A DNA stretch of 10,198 nt from Tannerella sp. (GCA_031260095.1 JAIRKN010000213.1:1-10198); one strand, 5' to 3'; positions 1 through 9,117 are shown, counted from the stretch's first letter. Notes: a model not told the origin generated them from the sequence alone. Made by a program: numbers and translations.

Positions 1-1157
1 AGCATACCTTTTATCAGTTCCCCGGTCTGCACCTGCCAGGCCCAGTTGAGCATCGGGAAGATCTCCCGTACAAACGCCTCGTCGCCGGTCGATTTCAGGT
101 AGTCGAATGCCTGGATAATGAGGTAACCGGTAATCTCCACATGATCATTTTCATGAACATGAAAGGCCCTATTCCCGACACCCTGCGCATTTTGAATCCG
201 GCCCTCCCTCTTCCATATATCATAATAGAAACCGAGTATCTGCCGGGCCTCCTCCGTATAGCCTAACTTAAGCAGTGCCCGCGACACCCCGTACTGATCG
301 CGCACATACCCCAAATGATAATTATAACCTGCGATAACGGATCCCTCCATAGCCTGCTGACACTTAATCATAACCGAAACGTCGTCGATCGTCTGCAACA
401 GCTTATCCCGCAACGGCAGGGATGCCGGGAGCAACTTATCAAAATCCTTCCGCCGCGCGGTAAACCCGTCCCACCAAGTGCGAGCCTGTTCTCGCAACGA
501 ACCGATTCCGGCTGACAGCACCTGATCGGCCGTTGTCACACACTCCGGATAAGAAGGCCCTCCGGCAACCAAAAACACGCTCTCCCCCGCTTCGATCTGC
601 AACCTGTCGGACGTGAGCCGCGCGTTGCCAAGCGTGACGAATTGATGGCAGGCTTCCTCCCCGACCGGATAGTCATTATAAAAGAATGTAGCGGCGGGCG
701 TTTTCAGCAGGAGGGCCGACGCCACCGGTTGAGACGAAGCAAACAGCGCCGGATTATCCAGCACGACACCATCCTTCAACAGGCCGGTCAAAAAATAAAA
801 CGAAGAAGTCGCTTTTATTTCCCGGACAAAGCAAGGCCGGTCTGCCGTCATAAAATCAGTTATCTCGGCCACCGGCGTTCCCTGCCTCGTTATCCGGTGG
901 TGCCATACGGCCGCGCCATTCTCGCGGACGGAAGTGACCGCGAGGCCCGGCTCCAGCGTCATAGCCAACACCGAAGGAGCGCTGTAAGGCGGCCCCAGCA
1001 GTTGCACCACATCCGCCTGCCGTCCGTACATCAACATCCGCCCATTCCCGATACAATGTATAGCCGTTTCCTGTCCGTTCAGAATCTGGGCAGACAAAAA
1101 CAACCACAGGCAGGCGATCTTCAAGATCAAGCGACTTATCAAATACATCTTCATCAT
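1..1157 (-). CDS. Putative exported six-hairpin glycosidase, GH15-like (partial, C-terminus off left edge)
   Basis: An uninterrupted frame of 385 codons runs from ATG at 1157 to the window edge; I checked every codon and found no stop. The start could be any of three early Mets (residues 1, 2, 4). Residues about 4-29 form a Sec signal peptide (basic, then hydrophobic LKIACLWLFLSAQ), so the product is exported. Residues 30-230 look like an all-beta N-terminal region. From about 245 the pattern becomes helical repeats typical of (alpha/alpha)6 toroid enzymes: GYVRDQYGVSRALLKLGY (283-300), TEEARQILGF, and HENDHVEITGY followed by a TGDEAF..E.FP stretch (335-369). The VRD motif with downstream helices recalls the WPRD region of bacterial GH15 glucoamylases. 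It starts 18 bp after the 892-residue gene, so the two are probably co-transcribed. Substrate and exact family are not determined; GH15-like is an inference from pattern, and the catalytic base is probably outside the window. Confidence 0.8.
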   Translation of the reverse strand, partial: MMKMYLISRLILKIACLWLFLSAQILNGQETAIHCIGNGRMLMYGRQADVVQLLGPPYSAPSVLAMTLEPGLAVTSVRENGAAVWHHRITRQGTPVAEITDFMTADRPCFVREIKATSSFYFLTGLLKDGVVLDNPALFASSQPVASALLLKTPAATFFYNDYPVGEEACHQFVTLGNARLTSDRLQIEAGESVFLVAGGPSYPECVTTADQVLSAGIGSLREQARTWWDGFTARRKDFDKLLPASLPLRDKLLQTIDDVSVMIKCQQAMEGSVIAGYNYHLGYVRDQYGVSRALLKLGYTEEARQILGFYYDIWKREGRIQNAQGVGNRAFHVHENDHVEITGYLIIQAFDYLKSTGDEAFVREIFPMLNWAWQVQTGELIKGM

Positions 1158-1175
1158 ACAATCACAAATTATAAA

Positions 1176-3854
1176 TTAAAGTCCTTCTATTTCCAGATTA
1201 TACTCGCGCAGGTTCACAATATTCTCCGTCCAGACCCACCATGCCGGTCGATTATGATAGGTGCCCGACTGCTCTGTGCGGACAGCCGCATCGCCTTTCG
1301 CCCGAACCGCACGCATAACGGTTTCAGCCTGCGTCCGGCTATCATAAGGCCCGAAGCGGATATCCGTAACCGGCAGCGCCTTATCGCTTTTCAGCCGAAA
1401 AGCCTTACCGCGCACATACTGATAATCAATATGTGCATTCACCTTATCCCGGCCATTATGCGTCATAACGAGCAAACCGGTCACATCCAATCCGGTGAGC
1501 GGGTCGGCAACGCGCGGCATTAAACGTAACCGTTCATTATCCGAATCATCTGCGCCGGCGCATACTTCAAGTGCATTCATCGCGGGACCTTGATTCGCAC
1601 CGTTACTCAGGTCACAGATACGATACCAGCGTCCATCGGGCATAATATTCACTCCTTCGGGAATGATCCACAACCATCGGCGCCAGTCGATACCTCGTGA
1701 CGGATCGGCATAATCCATATTCTTATCATAAGTATAACGTGCGATATTAGCCAGCAACTGTCCGGCATGATCCATCTGATCGAGCACAAGAGCCGAATGC
1801 GTCAGCCACCCGATACCATAGCCCATGGCAAGCACGGGAGCATCTCCGTAGCGTTGATTCAGTTGACGAGTCAACGTGTTGCGACTGATCTGCGTCATTT
1901 CAGCATCCATCTTTTTCGGATCAAGACCTTCACGATACAGCCCGAACCAGATATGGATCAAGCAATCCTGCAAGCTGGGCAACACCGAATTACGCGCCAC
2001 CCGCCACATCCGATTGTGATCAGGCCCGTGTGCCAGGAGCCGTATCATCGCCGCACGAATCCTTCCGGCATAACTCCTGTACTGATCTGCCGGCGCCTTA
2101 TCGCCCATTTCCTCCGCAATATCCGCCGAACACTCCAGGGCGGTCATAGAAGAATAACTTGCATAAACCTCGTACATATCACTATTAGCATAATTAGCCC
2201 GTATTTTCCGCATATCCGTCTCCGTGCTCATGCCCGGAGGTATTTGCCTGCCGCCGCCGGACCAGCCCGTAAACTCACCCTCACTATAAATTACATCCAT
2301 CCCGGTACGATCCATTAGCCAGCAGATAAAATCAGCGGCATCCTTCGTAGTCTGCCACCGGCTTTTACGGTAGACGCTATCGCGCGAAGCGGTCAACCAC
2401 TCGCCCGTCGGCATACCCAACAGCTTCCACGCATACCACCGGTTTACCATCACAGAAGCATGAGCTTCCAATTCCTCCGCCCCCGGTATTTCATTAATCT
2501 GATTGGGCGTCCCGTGCTGTGGCGGATACAGGACAAACGACCAGTGAGGAGGCGCGTCGGCCGGATACCGTTCAGCCGCGAACGCCGTATTATCCGGTCC
2601 GTTGGCCGGGTCATGATCGTGACGGTAAAAATAGAGCCACTTATCGCAAAAATCCACAAAGGCTGTGGTACGTTCCGCGTCTTCCGCACATCTCAGCGCA
2701 AGCCGTACATAATGGTCGGCTGTGCGTCCGTAGGCTTGCCGGTAAATGCCAACCGGTTCCCAGGTCCCGATCCCCTGATACCCGCCATAAAAAGGAGACC
2801 GTTCGCCTGTTTCATAGAAAAACCCCGACTTTTCAAATTTCTCGTCGATATTCGCCAGGTTTGCCGTCCAGATATTGGAAAGCATGGCGCCTTCCGGTTT
2901 GTCCGACAGAAAACGGATCTGCGCGCCGCGAAAATCTCCGGACGCTTCCGGATAGTCCACTTTTGCAGGAAGATCGGCCTCGCTGTTATAAAGCACTTCC
3001 GACAACGCTTTCACCAATGGTTCGGGATCGGGCACACGGTCGGAGGCAAAAGCCGCCTGAGCATCCTGCCGGTCTACCGTCTGCTTACCGAAAGCCACAA
3101 GATTACCGGCAGGCTCCACCTCTTTCGGCAGTTCGAGCGTGACACCAAAAATCAGGATCTCCCCCCTGATCTCCTCATTACTGCGGACAGCGAGATGCCG
3201 TATCGGAAGCGGTCGCGGCGTGACGGCCAAGTAATAACTTTTGCGTCGGTCACCATTTCCGATAAATTCACCCTCCTCCTTCACCTGCAAGGCATGTCTT
3301 AGAACATCCATATATTCGGAACGTGAAGCAAACGGCTCACGGATTGCCCGGCCTGCCTCGTGTGAAGGATGCTTCCATGCATTAAAAAACCAGGAAGTAA
3401 AGCCCGTGATAACCGGAATACGATCGGAAGACCCGTCCTGATAGACAATCTCAATCTCACCCAACCGGCTACCGATTTGTATCTGATCCTCCCGCTTTTC
3501 CCTCAGTTCGGGATGCTCGCCCCAGTGCGCAACTCCCTGATCCCAACTGTTAATCATCCCCAGCAGATAGACCGTTTGTGCCTGCGTACCTACCGGGATC
3601 GTTTCCATGTTGCCGTTCCTAATGCGGCTCGTCCCGTCCCAATCGCCTTCCGCGGCAGCAAAAAACGGAATCGTACGACACCGCATAACCATTGCCGCCG
3701 GATCTAATCTCACGCCATAAAGACGATTCAGACTAACCTTACCTTTCGGCGGCAACATAGCAGACAGTACGCATCCTAAAAACACTATTAAAAAAAAGAC
3801 TTTCAGAAACAGGTTCAAAGCCCGGTAACCGGTAAATACATGGTGAATCTTCAT
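1176..3854 (-). CDS. Large exported protein of unrecognised family, probable (alpha/alpha)6-toroid carbohydrate-active enzyme
   Basis: Complete 892-codon gene, ATG at 3854, TAA at 1176. The N-terminus (residues 10-33) is a hydrophobic export signal after a basic start. FLGC at 25-28 resembles a lipobox, but Phe at -3 and hydrophobic residues after the Cys make lipidation doubtful. Residues about 40-300 look beta-rich. From about 325 to 770 the protein is helical and rich in Trp, Tyr and acidic residues: GIGTWEPVGIYRQAYG (361-376), RHDHDP (411-416), YSEGEFTGWSGGG (523-535), NSDMYEVYASYSSMTALECSADIAEEMGD (557-585), MGYGIGW (677-683) and WIIPEGVNIMPDGRWYRICD (729-748). The last two helical stretches resemble toroid glycosidase hairpins. 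A short beta-like tail follows. I do not recognise a CAZy family, so the enzymatic role is inferred from fold pattern and PUL context. It is the first gene after the susD terminator and leads the enzyme pair. Confidence 0.82.
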   Translation of the reverse strand: MKIHHVFTGYRALNLFLKVFFLIVFLGCVLSAMLPPKGKVSLNRLYGVRLDPAAMVMRCRTIPFFAAAEGDWDGTSRIRNGNMETIPVGTQAQTVYLLGMINSWDQGVAHWGEHPELREKREDQIQIGSRLGEIEIVYQDGSSDRIPVITGFTSWFFNAWKHPSHEAGRAIREPFASRSEYMDVLRHALQVKEEGEFIGNGDRRKSYYLAVTPRPLPIRHLAVRSNEEIRGEILIFGVTLELPKEVEPAGNLVAFGKQTVDRQDAQAAFASDRVPDPEPLVKALSEVLYNSEADLPAKVDYPEASGDFRGAQIRFLSDKPEGAMLSNIWTANLANIDEKFEKSGFFYETGERSPFYGGYQGIGTWEPVGIYRQAYGRTADHYVRLALRCAEDAERTTAFVDFCDKWLYFYRHDHDPANGPDNTAFAAERYPADAPPHWSFVLYPPQHGTPNQINEIPGAEELEAHASVMVNRWYAWKLLGMPTGEWLTASRDSVYRKSRWQTTKDAADFICWLMDRTGMDVIYSEGEFTGWSGGGRQIPPGMSTETDMRKIRANYANSDMYEVYASYSSMTALECSADIAEEMGDKAPADQYRSYAGRIRAAMIRLLAHGPDHNRMWRVARNSVLPSLQDCLIHIWFGLYREGLDPKKMDAEMTQISRNTLTRQLNQRYGDAPVLAMGYGIGWLTHSALVLDQMDHAGQLLANIARYTYDKNMDYADPSRGIDWRRWLWIIPEGVNIMPDGRWYRICDLSNGANQGPAMNALEVCAGADDSDNERLRLMPRVADPLTGLDVTGLLVMTHNGRDKVNAHIDYQYVRGKAFRLKSDKALPVTDIRFGPYDSRTQAETVMRAVRAKGDAAVRTEQSGTYHNRPAWWVWTENIVNLREYNLEIEGL

Positions 3855-4068
3855 TGTTTTTTTCTGATTATTTGTAAAATATGTTTTTAAAAATGGCGTA
3901 AAGTTATATACAAAACCTCAGTTTTCCAAAATTCTTTCGGAAACCGCCCAGGCAAATGCATCTTAATTCATTAGAAAATTGTAATGTTCATTCTGTTCAT
4001 AATAAATTTATTTTATATGTCAGTAGAGCAGGAGCTGTCTCAAAAAGGAACAGCTCCCATTCATAAAA
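3855..4068. promoter_or_regulatory. Intergenic gap between susD and the 892-residue gene; likely leader/promoter region
   Basis: This stretch of 214 bp has no plausible gene and is AT-rich. It holds the terminator-like hairpin after susD (4031-4057) and a copy of TGTTCATTCTGTT at 3985-3997, which also occurs upstream of susC. A terminator followed by about 175 bp suggests the enzyme genes have their own minus-strand promoter here. I could not find an exact Bacteroidetes -7 box (CAAAnnTA as read on the plus strand), so no promoter position is given. Confidence 0.5.
4031..4057 (-). terminator. Hairpin terminator candidate after susD
   Basis: GGAGCTGT (4031-4038) pairs perfectly over 8 bp with ACAGCTCC (4050-4057) across an 11-nt loop. 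On the minus strand it begins 11 nt after the natural susD TAA. No strong U-tract follows directly, although the next about 30 nt are AT-rich. Position and stem favour a terminator or a read-through-attenuating structure. Confidence 0.6.
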
Positions 4069-5739
4069 TTACCATCCCGGATTTTGTTCCAGATTATTAT
4101 TAATTAAAATCTCTTTTGTCGGCAAAGGTAACAAATAATGTTTATTTGCGTCGAACAAACGTTCTTTTTCGACGATAATAAATCCATCCGCATCTGTTTT
4201 GTTTTGATAATCGTCCTGCATGTACGGATTTCTGTTAGTCCCTTCAACTAAAATCGGCTCTGTCCAAGCCGTACCTTTGATTTTTATCCCTTTAAGATCT
4301 TCGCGCATCTCTGTCTCGGCGGTTTTCCATCTTCTCAAGTCATCTCATCTAAAACCTTCCATAGCCAGTTCAACGATTCTTTCCCTGCGCAATTCCTGTT
4401 TCATATCCAATCCGTTTTCCGAAACAAAAGCGTTTGTCAGCGCCGGCATCTGAACCCGTTCACGGATGATATTAACGGTTTTATCCAAATCCGAATCGCT
4501 GATGCTTCCGTTTCTCTCAAAAACAGCTTCCGCATAAATCAGCAATACCTCTGCATACCGGATAATATGGCGATCAAAGTTAAGTTTCCGGAGATAGGAT
4601 ATTCCTTCAATATCTTCGGACATAAATTTGTAAACCGTATAACCCGTACTGGCGTTTCTTGAGGGATAGAAAGGCCAACATTCGACACGGTCGGCATAAA
4701 GTGGATAATACGCCATGATCCCCGGAGGCATAAACGTCATCGCCATACGCGGGTCGCGGTTTTCATATTCGGACGTCCGTGTATCATATCCCTGGAATAA
4801 AAGCGATTTGCTTACAGGTAAACCATCGCTGCATAAATACATATCCGCCAGTTTTTTTGTCGGCAGATAGCCGTTTTGCTCCTGAATATTGCCGGTAAAA
4901 CTATGGTCCGAAATATCCTTTTGGTACCGTCTGTCCAAAATACATTCGTCGGAATCGTCGCCCGGTTCGATAAACAAGTAACGGTAGCTGTCTGCCGCCA
5001 TACCTTTGTATAACTCGTATTGATTGCTGTTAATCACATCGTTTGCGGCTTCAATAGCCATATCAAGCCAGGCGTTTGCCTGCTCGTCATTACGGTATTT
5101 GCCCCAGGTTCCTTCAAACAGAGCGACCCTTGCCTTCAACGCATTGGCCGCGCCTCTGGTAATCCGGCCTCTGTCGGCAGCAGGCATCGTTTTGCTGTCG
5201 GGCAGACCGGCAGCGGCTTCCGACAAATCCTTTATTATCAAATCAACCGTTTCTTTACGTTCTGTCTTCGGCGCATACAGTTCTTCGCTGTCGGTATCGA
5301 GAACTTTCGTAACCACAGGCACTCCGCCATATAGCCTGAACAGACGCCAGTAATTATATGCCCTGAAGAACCTGGCTTCGGCTACATATACTTTCACTTC
5401 TTCCTTTATTTGAGATTCTTCCGCATTTTGGATGATATGATTGCATCTGCGAATATAAGTATAAGGAGTATTCCAGTTACCATCCGTTTCAGGCGGCTGG
5501 TACGTTCCGTTACTGATACTGTTCGGCAGATTGAAAGCGATATCGGAATTAGTGTCAAAGAAAGAAAAACCTTCTAACGACAAATACAAATTATTTGCCG
5601 CCAGTTTATAATCGTCGGCTGATTTCCAGAAAGACTTGTCGGATACCGTATCTTTCGGATACAAATCCAAACCTTTGCTGCATCCGGTGAAAAACAGGAC
5701 AGCAACGACAAACAACCATATAAAATTATTTATTTTCAT
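4069..5739 (-). pseudogene. SusD/RagB-type surface glycan-binding lipoprotein, interrupted by an in-frame TGA
   Basis: The frame spans 556 codons from ATG at 5739 to TAA at 4069, with one internal TGA at codon 465 (4345-4347). Residues 1-20 are a lipoprotein signal with lipobox FFTGC (Cys20), followed by the typical SusD opening LDLYPKDTVSDKSFW. The middle has the helical SusD core (AEARFFRAYNYWRLFRLYGGVP, ITRGAANALKARVALFEG). The C-terminal RagB/SusD region runs ELRRERIVELAMEGFR, then TGA, then DDLRRWKTAE and ends LLPLPTKEILINNNLEQNPGW, a classic SusD tail. Reading frame is unchanged across the TGA, so this is a point nonsense change and not an indel. Translation stopping at 465 would lose 91 residues that close the fold. 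It lies 22 bp after susC and would normally cap that transporter as its substrate-binding lid. Whether the change is real, a sequencing error or suppressed cannot be decided here. Confidence 0.9.
4345..4347 (-). other. In-frame TGA at the expected Trp codon of susD
   Basis: The family consensus around this point is E-G-x-R-W-x-D-L-R-R-W. Here the codons read GGT TTT AGA TGA GAT GAC TTG AGA AGA TGG, so TGA replaces TGG by one base. Downstream codons continue the SusD sequence in the same frame to a normal TAA. Confidence 0.92.
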
Positions 5740-5761
5740 AATCCATAATATTTAATCATTA

Positions 5762-8700
5762 TCAAAATTTAATGTCCAAACCCAATGAAATCACAGCGCT
5801 AAACGGATATGTCTCGGCGTCTCGGCGTTCGTAGATTTCTTCCGGATCGAAAGAATTTCCCATAATACCTTTTGAGAACGTAAACAAATCCTGAGCGCTG
5901 ACATACACGCGTGCGCTTTGCAGTTTGAGTATACTCAGCAGTGACGGGTCAATGTTATACACAAGGTTGATTACTTTCAACCTCAAATAGGACATATCGA
6001 GCATACGCATGGAAGACACTCTCCAGTTCCAGTCACGAATTTCGTCGTAACCGAGAGCTCCGGCCATGATCCGTGGATAAGGAGCTTCGGTATTCTCCGG
6101 CGTCCAGTTCTTATTGTGAAAGTAAGCCAGTGTCGGATCCCATATGGAGTTTAACGGCCTGTAGGAAATGTCTTCTACCATACCGGCTCGCTTTCCTACT
6201 CCCTGAAAAAACAGGTTCAAATCAAACCGTTTATATGACAGATCAAGATTTACCGAATAGATGTACCGGGGATTTATGTTACCCAAATACTTCATATCGC
6301 CCGGATATTCATCAGTACCGTCGCCAAACGCGGTAATTTTGCCGTCGCCGTCAAGGTCGCTGAACATCGCATCGCCGACGTTGATTCTGTTCGGCACAAG
6401 ACCGCCAATCTTTTTATACTCGGTCAATTGTTGCTCGTTCTGAATAATTCCGGCATACTCATATCCGAAATATGAATTAATGGCGTAACCTTCACGGGCA
6501 AAAACCAATCCCTCACCATAGCTGTCATTTCCTTTCAGTTCAATCAGTTTATTTTTGCTGTCACTGATTATTCCGGCAATACCATACTTGAAATCTCCTA
6601 CTCGGTCATGCCATCCAATCGAAAAATCCCAACCGTCCGTTTTCAGTTTGCCTATATTCATTGTCGGAGCGCTTCCGCCCAATACGGCCGGTAATTCGTC
6701 GCGTATTAACATGTTGTTGTTGTATTTGTTGTAGTAATCGAAACTGCCGGACAAGCGTGAATCCAGAAAGGCGAAATCAATACCGACATTCCGGCTCTCA
6801 ATAGTTTCCCAGGTACGCGCTTCGGAGGCGATACTTGGAATGGCGCCGGTCAATCCCACGTTAGGCGACCCTATCGGATACGTTCCCGAAAGGGAAATAA
6901 GCGAAATATAATCATAATTGCCGAAAGACAATTCCTGATTGCCGGCTTGGCCCCACGACAACCGCAATTTAAGGTGGTCGAACACATTCAACGACTTGAT
7001 AAAGTTTTCTTCCGAAAGATTCCACGAAGCGGAGGCCGCAGGGAATACGGCGCTCCAGCGCTTACCGGGTGCAAACTTTGAGCTGCCGTCCATACGAACC
7101 GTCAAATCCATAAAGTATCTGTCGTTGAATGAATATCCCAAACGTCCGAAACCGGAAGAGAGCGCCCAGTCGGAAGCGCCGCCGATAAAGTTTATATATT
7201 CCACTTTGGTCTTGTCTGCCATGTTCAGGGTAAACAAGTCATTACTTATAAAATTGTAACCTGTGTTGGATTGATCCTGGTAGTCATTTTCTTCATGCGA
7301 AGCTCCTGCCATTAAATTGATTTTATGTTTTCCAAACGATTTGTTGTAATTCAAATATGCAGTATATGACCCGAATAAATTTCTGGAATTAGCATAAGAT
7401 GCGGAGTTGGGGCTGTTACGGATTTGTTCTGTATGCCCATCCCACGCATACTGGTTGAATGTGGAATTAATCGTACTGTTGTTACCGTATGTCAAAATAA
7501 GCCCCATTTGAGCAACCAGTTGCAAATCTTCCATAATTTTTAGATCTCCTTTGATGTTTGTTGTAAATTTGGACACATTCGATTTATATGTCCCACCGTC
7601 TACAAGCATCTGTACGGGGTTTTGAAATCCCTGAAAAGTATAAAAATCACCATTCGGATTGTAAACGGGAAGAAAAGGAAGCTCCGACATTATTGTCCTA
7701 CTGAGCATCGTACCGAGCATGGAAGGCTCAATGACATTCTGATTATCAAAGCCGGAAGAAGTTTCCATATTGAGAATATCAAACAACTTGAAATCATAGT
7801 TCATTCTCAAATTATATCTGTCGGCATGGTTTTCCCCTTTTGTGAAAATACTGCCGTCCCTTTTGTATCCTGCTGCGAAAAAATACTTGCTGTTTTCGCC
7901 TCCACCGGAAATACTCAGGTCGTGCGACTGGGTCGTACCGGTCCTGTAAATTTCTTTATTCCAGTCCGTATACCCATAAAAGCTGGGATAATTCTCCAAA
8001 TACTTAAACCAACCCCCTTCAACATCAGGAGGGGCATTCGTTTTTATCTTGTTCATAACTTCGTCGGATAAAACCGGTAAATCGGCATTCCTCAATGCTT
8101 CGTTGTACATATCGACAAATTCAATAGTATTAGCCATTTTTTTAAGGTAGTGAGGCATTTTAACACCGAAATTTCCTGAATACTGTAATGAAGGCTTTCC
8201 GGATTTTCCCTTTTTCGTTGTCACAAGCAATACACCGTCAGCAGCGCGCGCTCCGTAAATAGAAGCTGCCGCATCTTTCAAGACTGTAATATCGGCAATG
8301 TCGTTGGGATTAATGTAATTCATGTCTCCCGGCACACCGTCAATCAGGATAAGCGGTTTGTTCCCACTGTAAGACGACAGTCCCCGTATTTGAAGATTGT
8401 AGTTTTCGGCACCGGGACGACCGCTTCCCCGCGTTACGGTTACGCCCGGCATAGCGCCTTGCAACGCACTCATTGCATTTGTGAGGGGACGTGTTTCAAA
8501 GATTTGATTATCTACCTTTGATATCGCTCCGGTTAGAGCGCCTTTAACCTTTATTCCATAACCAATAACGATCACCTCGTCCAAAGTCTGTAAGTCTTCC
8601 AATAGAGTGATCGTAAGATTATTTCGGTTTTTTACCGGGATTTCCTGCGTCACATAACCGATATAAGAGATTTGTAGTATCGCATTTGCCGCGGCATTCA

Positions 8701-8977
8701 GCGAAAATTTTCCGTCAACATCCGTCGTTGTTCCGTTGGTTGTCCCTTTTTCGATCACATTTGCCCCAATTACCGGCTCACCCGCCTGATCGACGACCGT
8801 GCCCGTGATGCGGATACCGTTCTGCTGCAGTCCGAGCGTTCCCGAAGAATCGCCGCTGCGCGCGCTTGCTGTCACTGTCGCTATCCCCGTCATCAAGAGA
8901 AAAGCGGACAGCATCATACTCTTTACAAGTTTTTTTAGTTTGGCATTTTTCATGCCGTTAATCAAATTGTTTGTCAT
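5762..8977 (-). CDS. SusC/RagA-family TonB-dependent outer-membrane transporter
   Basis: Complete 1071-codon gene. It imports oligosaccharides (or other SusD-presented ligands) across the outer membrane using TonB energy. The signal peptide lies at about residues 9-39 (KKLVKSMMLSAFLLMTGIATVTASA). The start may be Met1 or Met9; Met9 gives a more typical signal length. A CarboxypepD-regulatory-like beta domain (about 56-126, GTVVDQAGEPVIGANV to TITLLED) is followed by the TonB-box-like LDEVIVIGYG (132-141). The plug domain follows, with QIRGLSSYSGNKPLILIDGVPGD (196-218) and DAAASIYGARAADGVLLVTTKKG (235-257). The rest is the 22-strand barrel, with the family-typical SYLRLKVINLVYN and ARVYVSAQDLFTFSKG near the end and a terminal Phe suited to BAM recognition. 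There is no STN domain, so direct anti-sigma signalling is unlikely. Its TGA stop is followed immediately by an in-frame TAA. Substrate is not readable from sequence. Confidence 0.97.
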   Translation of the reverse strand: MTNNLINGMKNAKLKKLVKSMMLSAFLLMTGIATVTASARSGDSSGTLGLQQNGIRITGTVVDQAGEPVIGANVIEKGTTNGTTTDVDGKFSLNAAANAILQISYIGYVTQEIPVKNRNNLTITLLEDLQTLDEVIVIGYGIKVKGALTGAISKVDNQIFETRPLTNAMSALQGAMPGVTVTRGSGRPGAENYNLQIRGLSSYSGNKPLILIDGVPGDMNYINPNDIADITVLKDAAASIYGARAADGVLLVTTKKGKSGKPSLQYSGNFGVKMPHYLKKMANTIEFVDMYNEALRNADLPVLSDEVMNKIKTNAPPDVEGGWFKYLENYPSFYGYTDWNKEIYRTGTTQSHDLSISGGGENSKYFFAAGYKRDGSIFTKGENHADRYNLRMNYDFKLFDILNMETSSGFDNQNVIEPSMLGTMLSRTIMSELPFLPVYNPNGDFYTFQGFQNPVQMLVDGGTYKSNVSKFTTNIKGDLKIMEDLQLVAQMGLILTYGNNSTINSTFNQYAWDGHTEQIRNSPNSASYANSRNLFGSYTAYLNYNKSFGKHKINLMAGASHEENDYQDQSNTGYNFISNDLFTLNMADKTKVEYINFIGGASDWALSSGFGRLGYSFNDRYFMDLTVRMDGSSKFAPGKRWSAVFPAASASWNLSEENFIKSLNVFDHLKLRLSWGQAGNQELSFGNYDYISLISLSGTYPIGSPNVGLTGAIPSIASEARTWETIESRNVGIDFAFLDSRLSGSFDYYNKYNNNMLIRDELPAVLGGSAPTMNIGKLKTDGWDFSIGWHDRVGDFKYGIAGIISDSKNKLIELKGNDSYGEGLVFAREGYAINSYFGYEYAGIIQNEQQLTEYKKIGGLVPNRINVGDAMFSDLDGDGKITAFGDGTDEYPGDMKYLGNINPRYIYSVNLDLSYKRFDLNLFFQGVGKRAGMVEDISYRPLNSIWDPTLAYFHNKNWTPENTEAPYPRIMAGALGYDEIRDWNWRVSSMRMLDMSYLRLKVINLVYNIDPSLLSILKLQSARVYVSAQDLFTFSKGIMGNSFDPEEIYERRDAETYPFSAVISLGLDIKF

Positions 8978-9085
8978 ATTTATTATATGATTAATTGTTT
9001 TTAATAATGGTATTCTTCTCGTTTTAAAGTCGACGCAACCGGGAGACGATACCAGCGTTTTCCGGTCGTTTTGTTGTCATTTGTT

Positions 9086-9117
9086 CATTCTGTTTTTTTC
9101 ATAGGCATTCTGTTTTT
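9086..9117. repeat. Two direct copies of CATTCTGTTTTT, 20 bp apart
   Basis: Copies lie at 9086-9097 and 9106-9117, with a start-to-start distance of 20 bp, about two helical turns. The first is part of a longer 13-mer, TGTTCATTCTGTT (9082-9094), that recurs upstream of the 892-residue gene. They lie about 110-140 bp before the susC start and could be regulator half-sites. The T-rich half could also be simple AT-rich leader sequence. Confidence 0.5.

Noticed and set aside
856..1161. Minus-strand frame of 101 codons at the start of the left gene
   Set aside because: It begins at a TTG and is out of frame with the 385-codon frame that has the signal peptide and toroid motifs.
642..1523. Plus-strand frame of 293 codons
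   Set aside because: It overlaps two minus-strand genes with clear signal peptides and enzyme-like sequence; its own translation is rich in Arg, His and Gln as expected for an antisense shadow.
2460..3302. Plus-strand frame of 280 codons
   Set aside because: Antisense to the 892-residue gene in GC-rich sequence, with no recognisable domain.
4345..4347. Genome-wide reassignment of TGA to Trp
   Set aside because: The neighbouring long genes encode their many Trp residues with TGG; a recoded genome would normally use TGA often.
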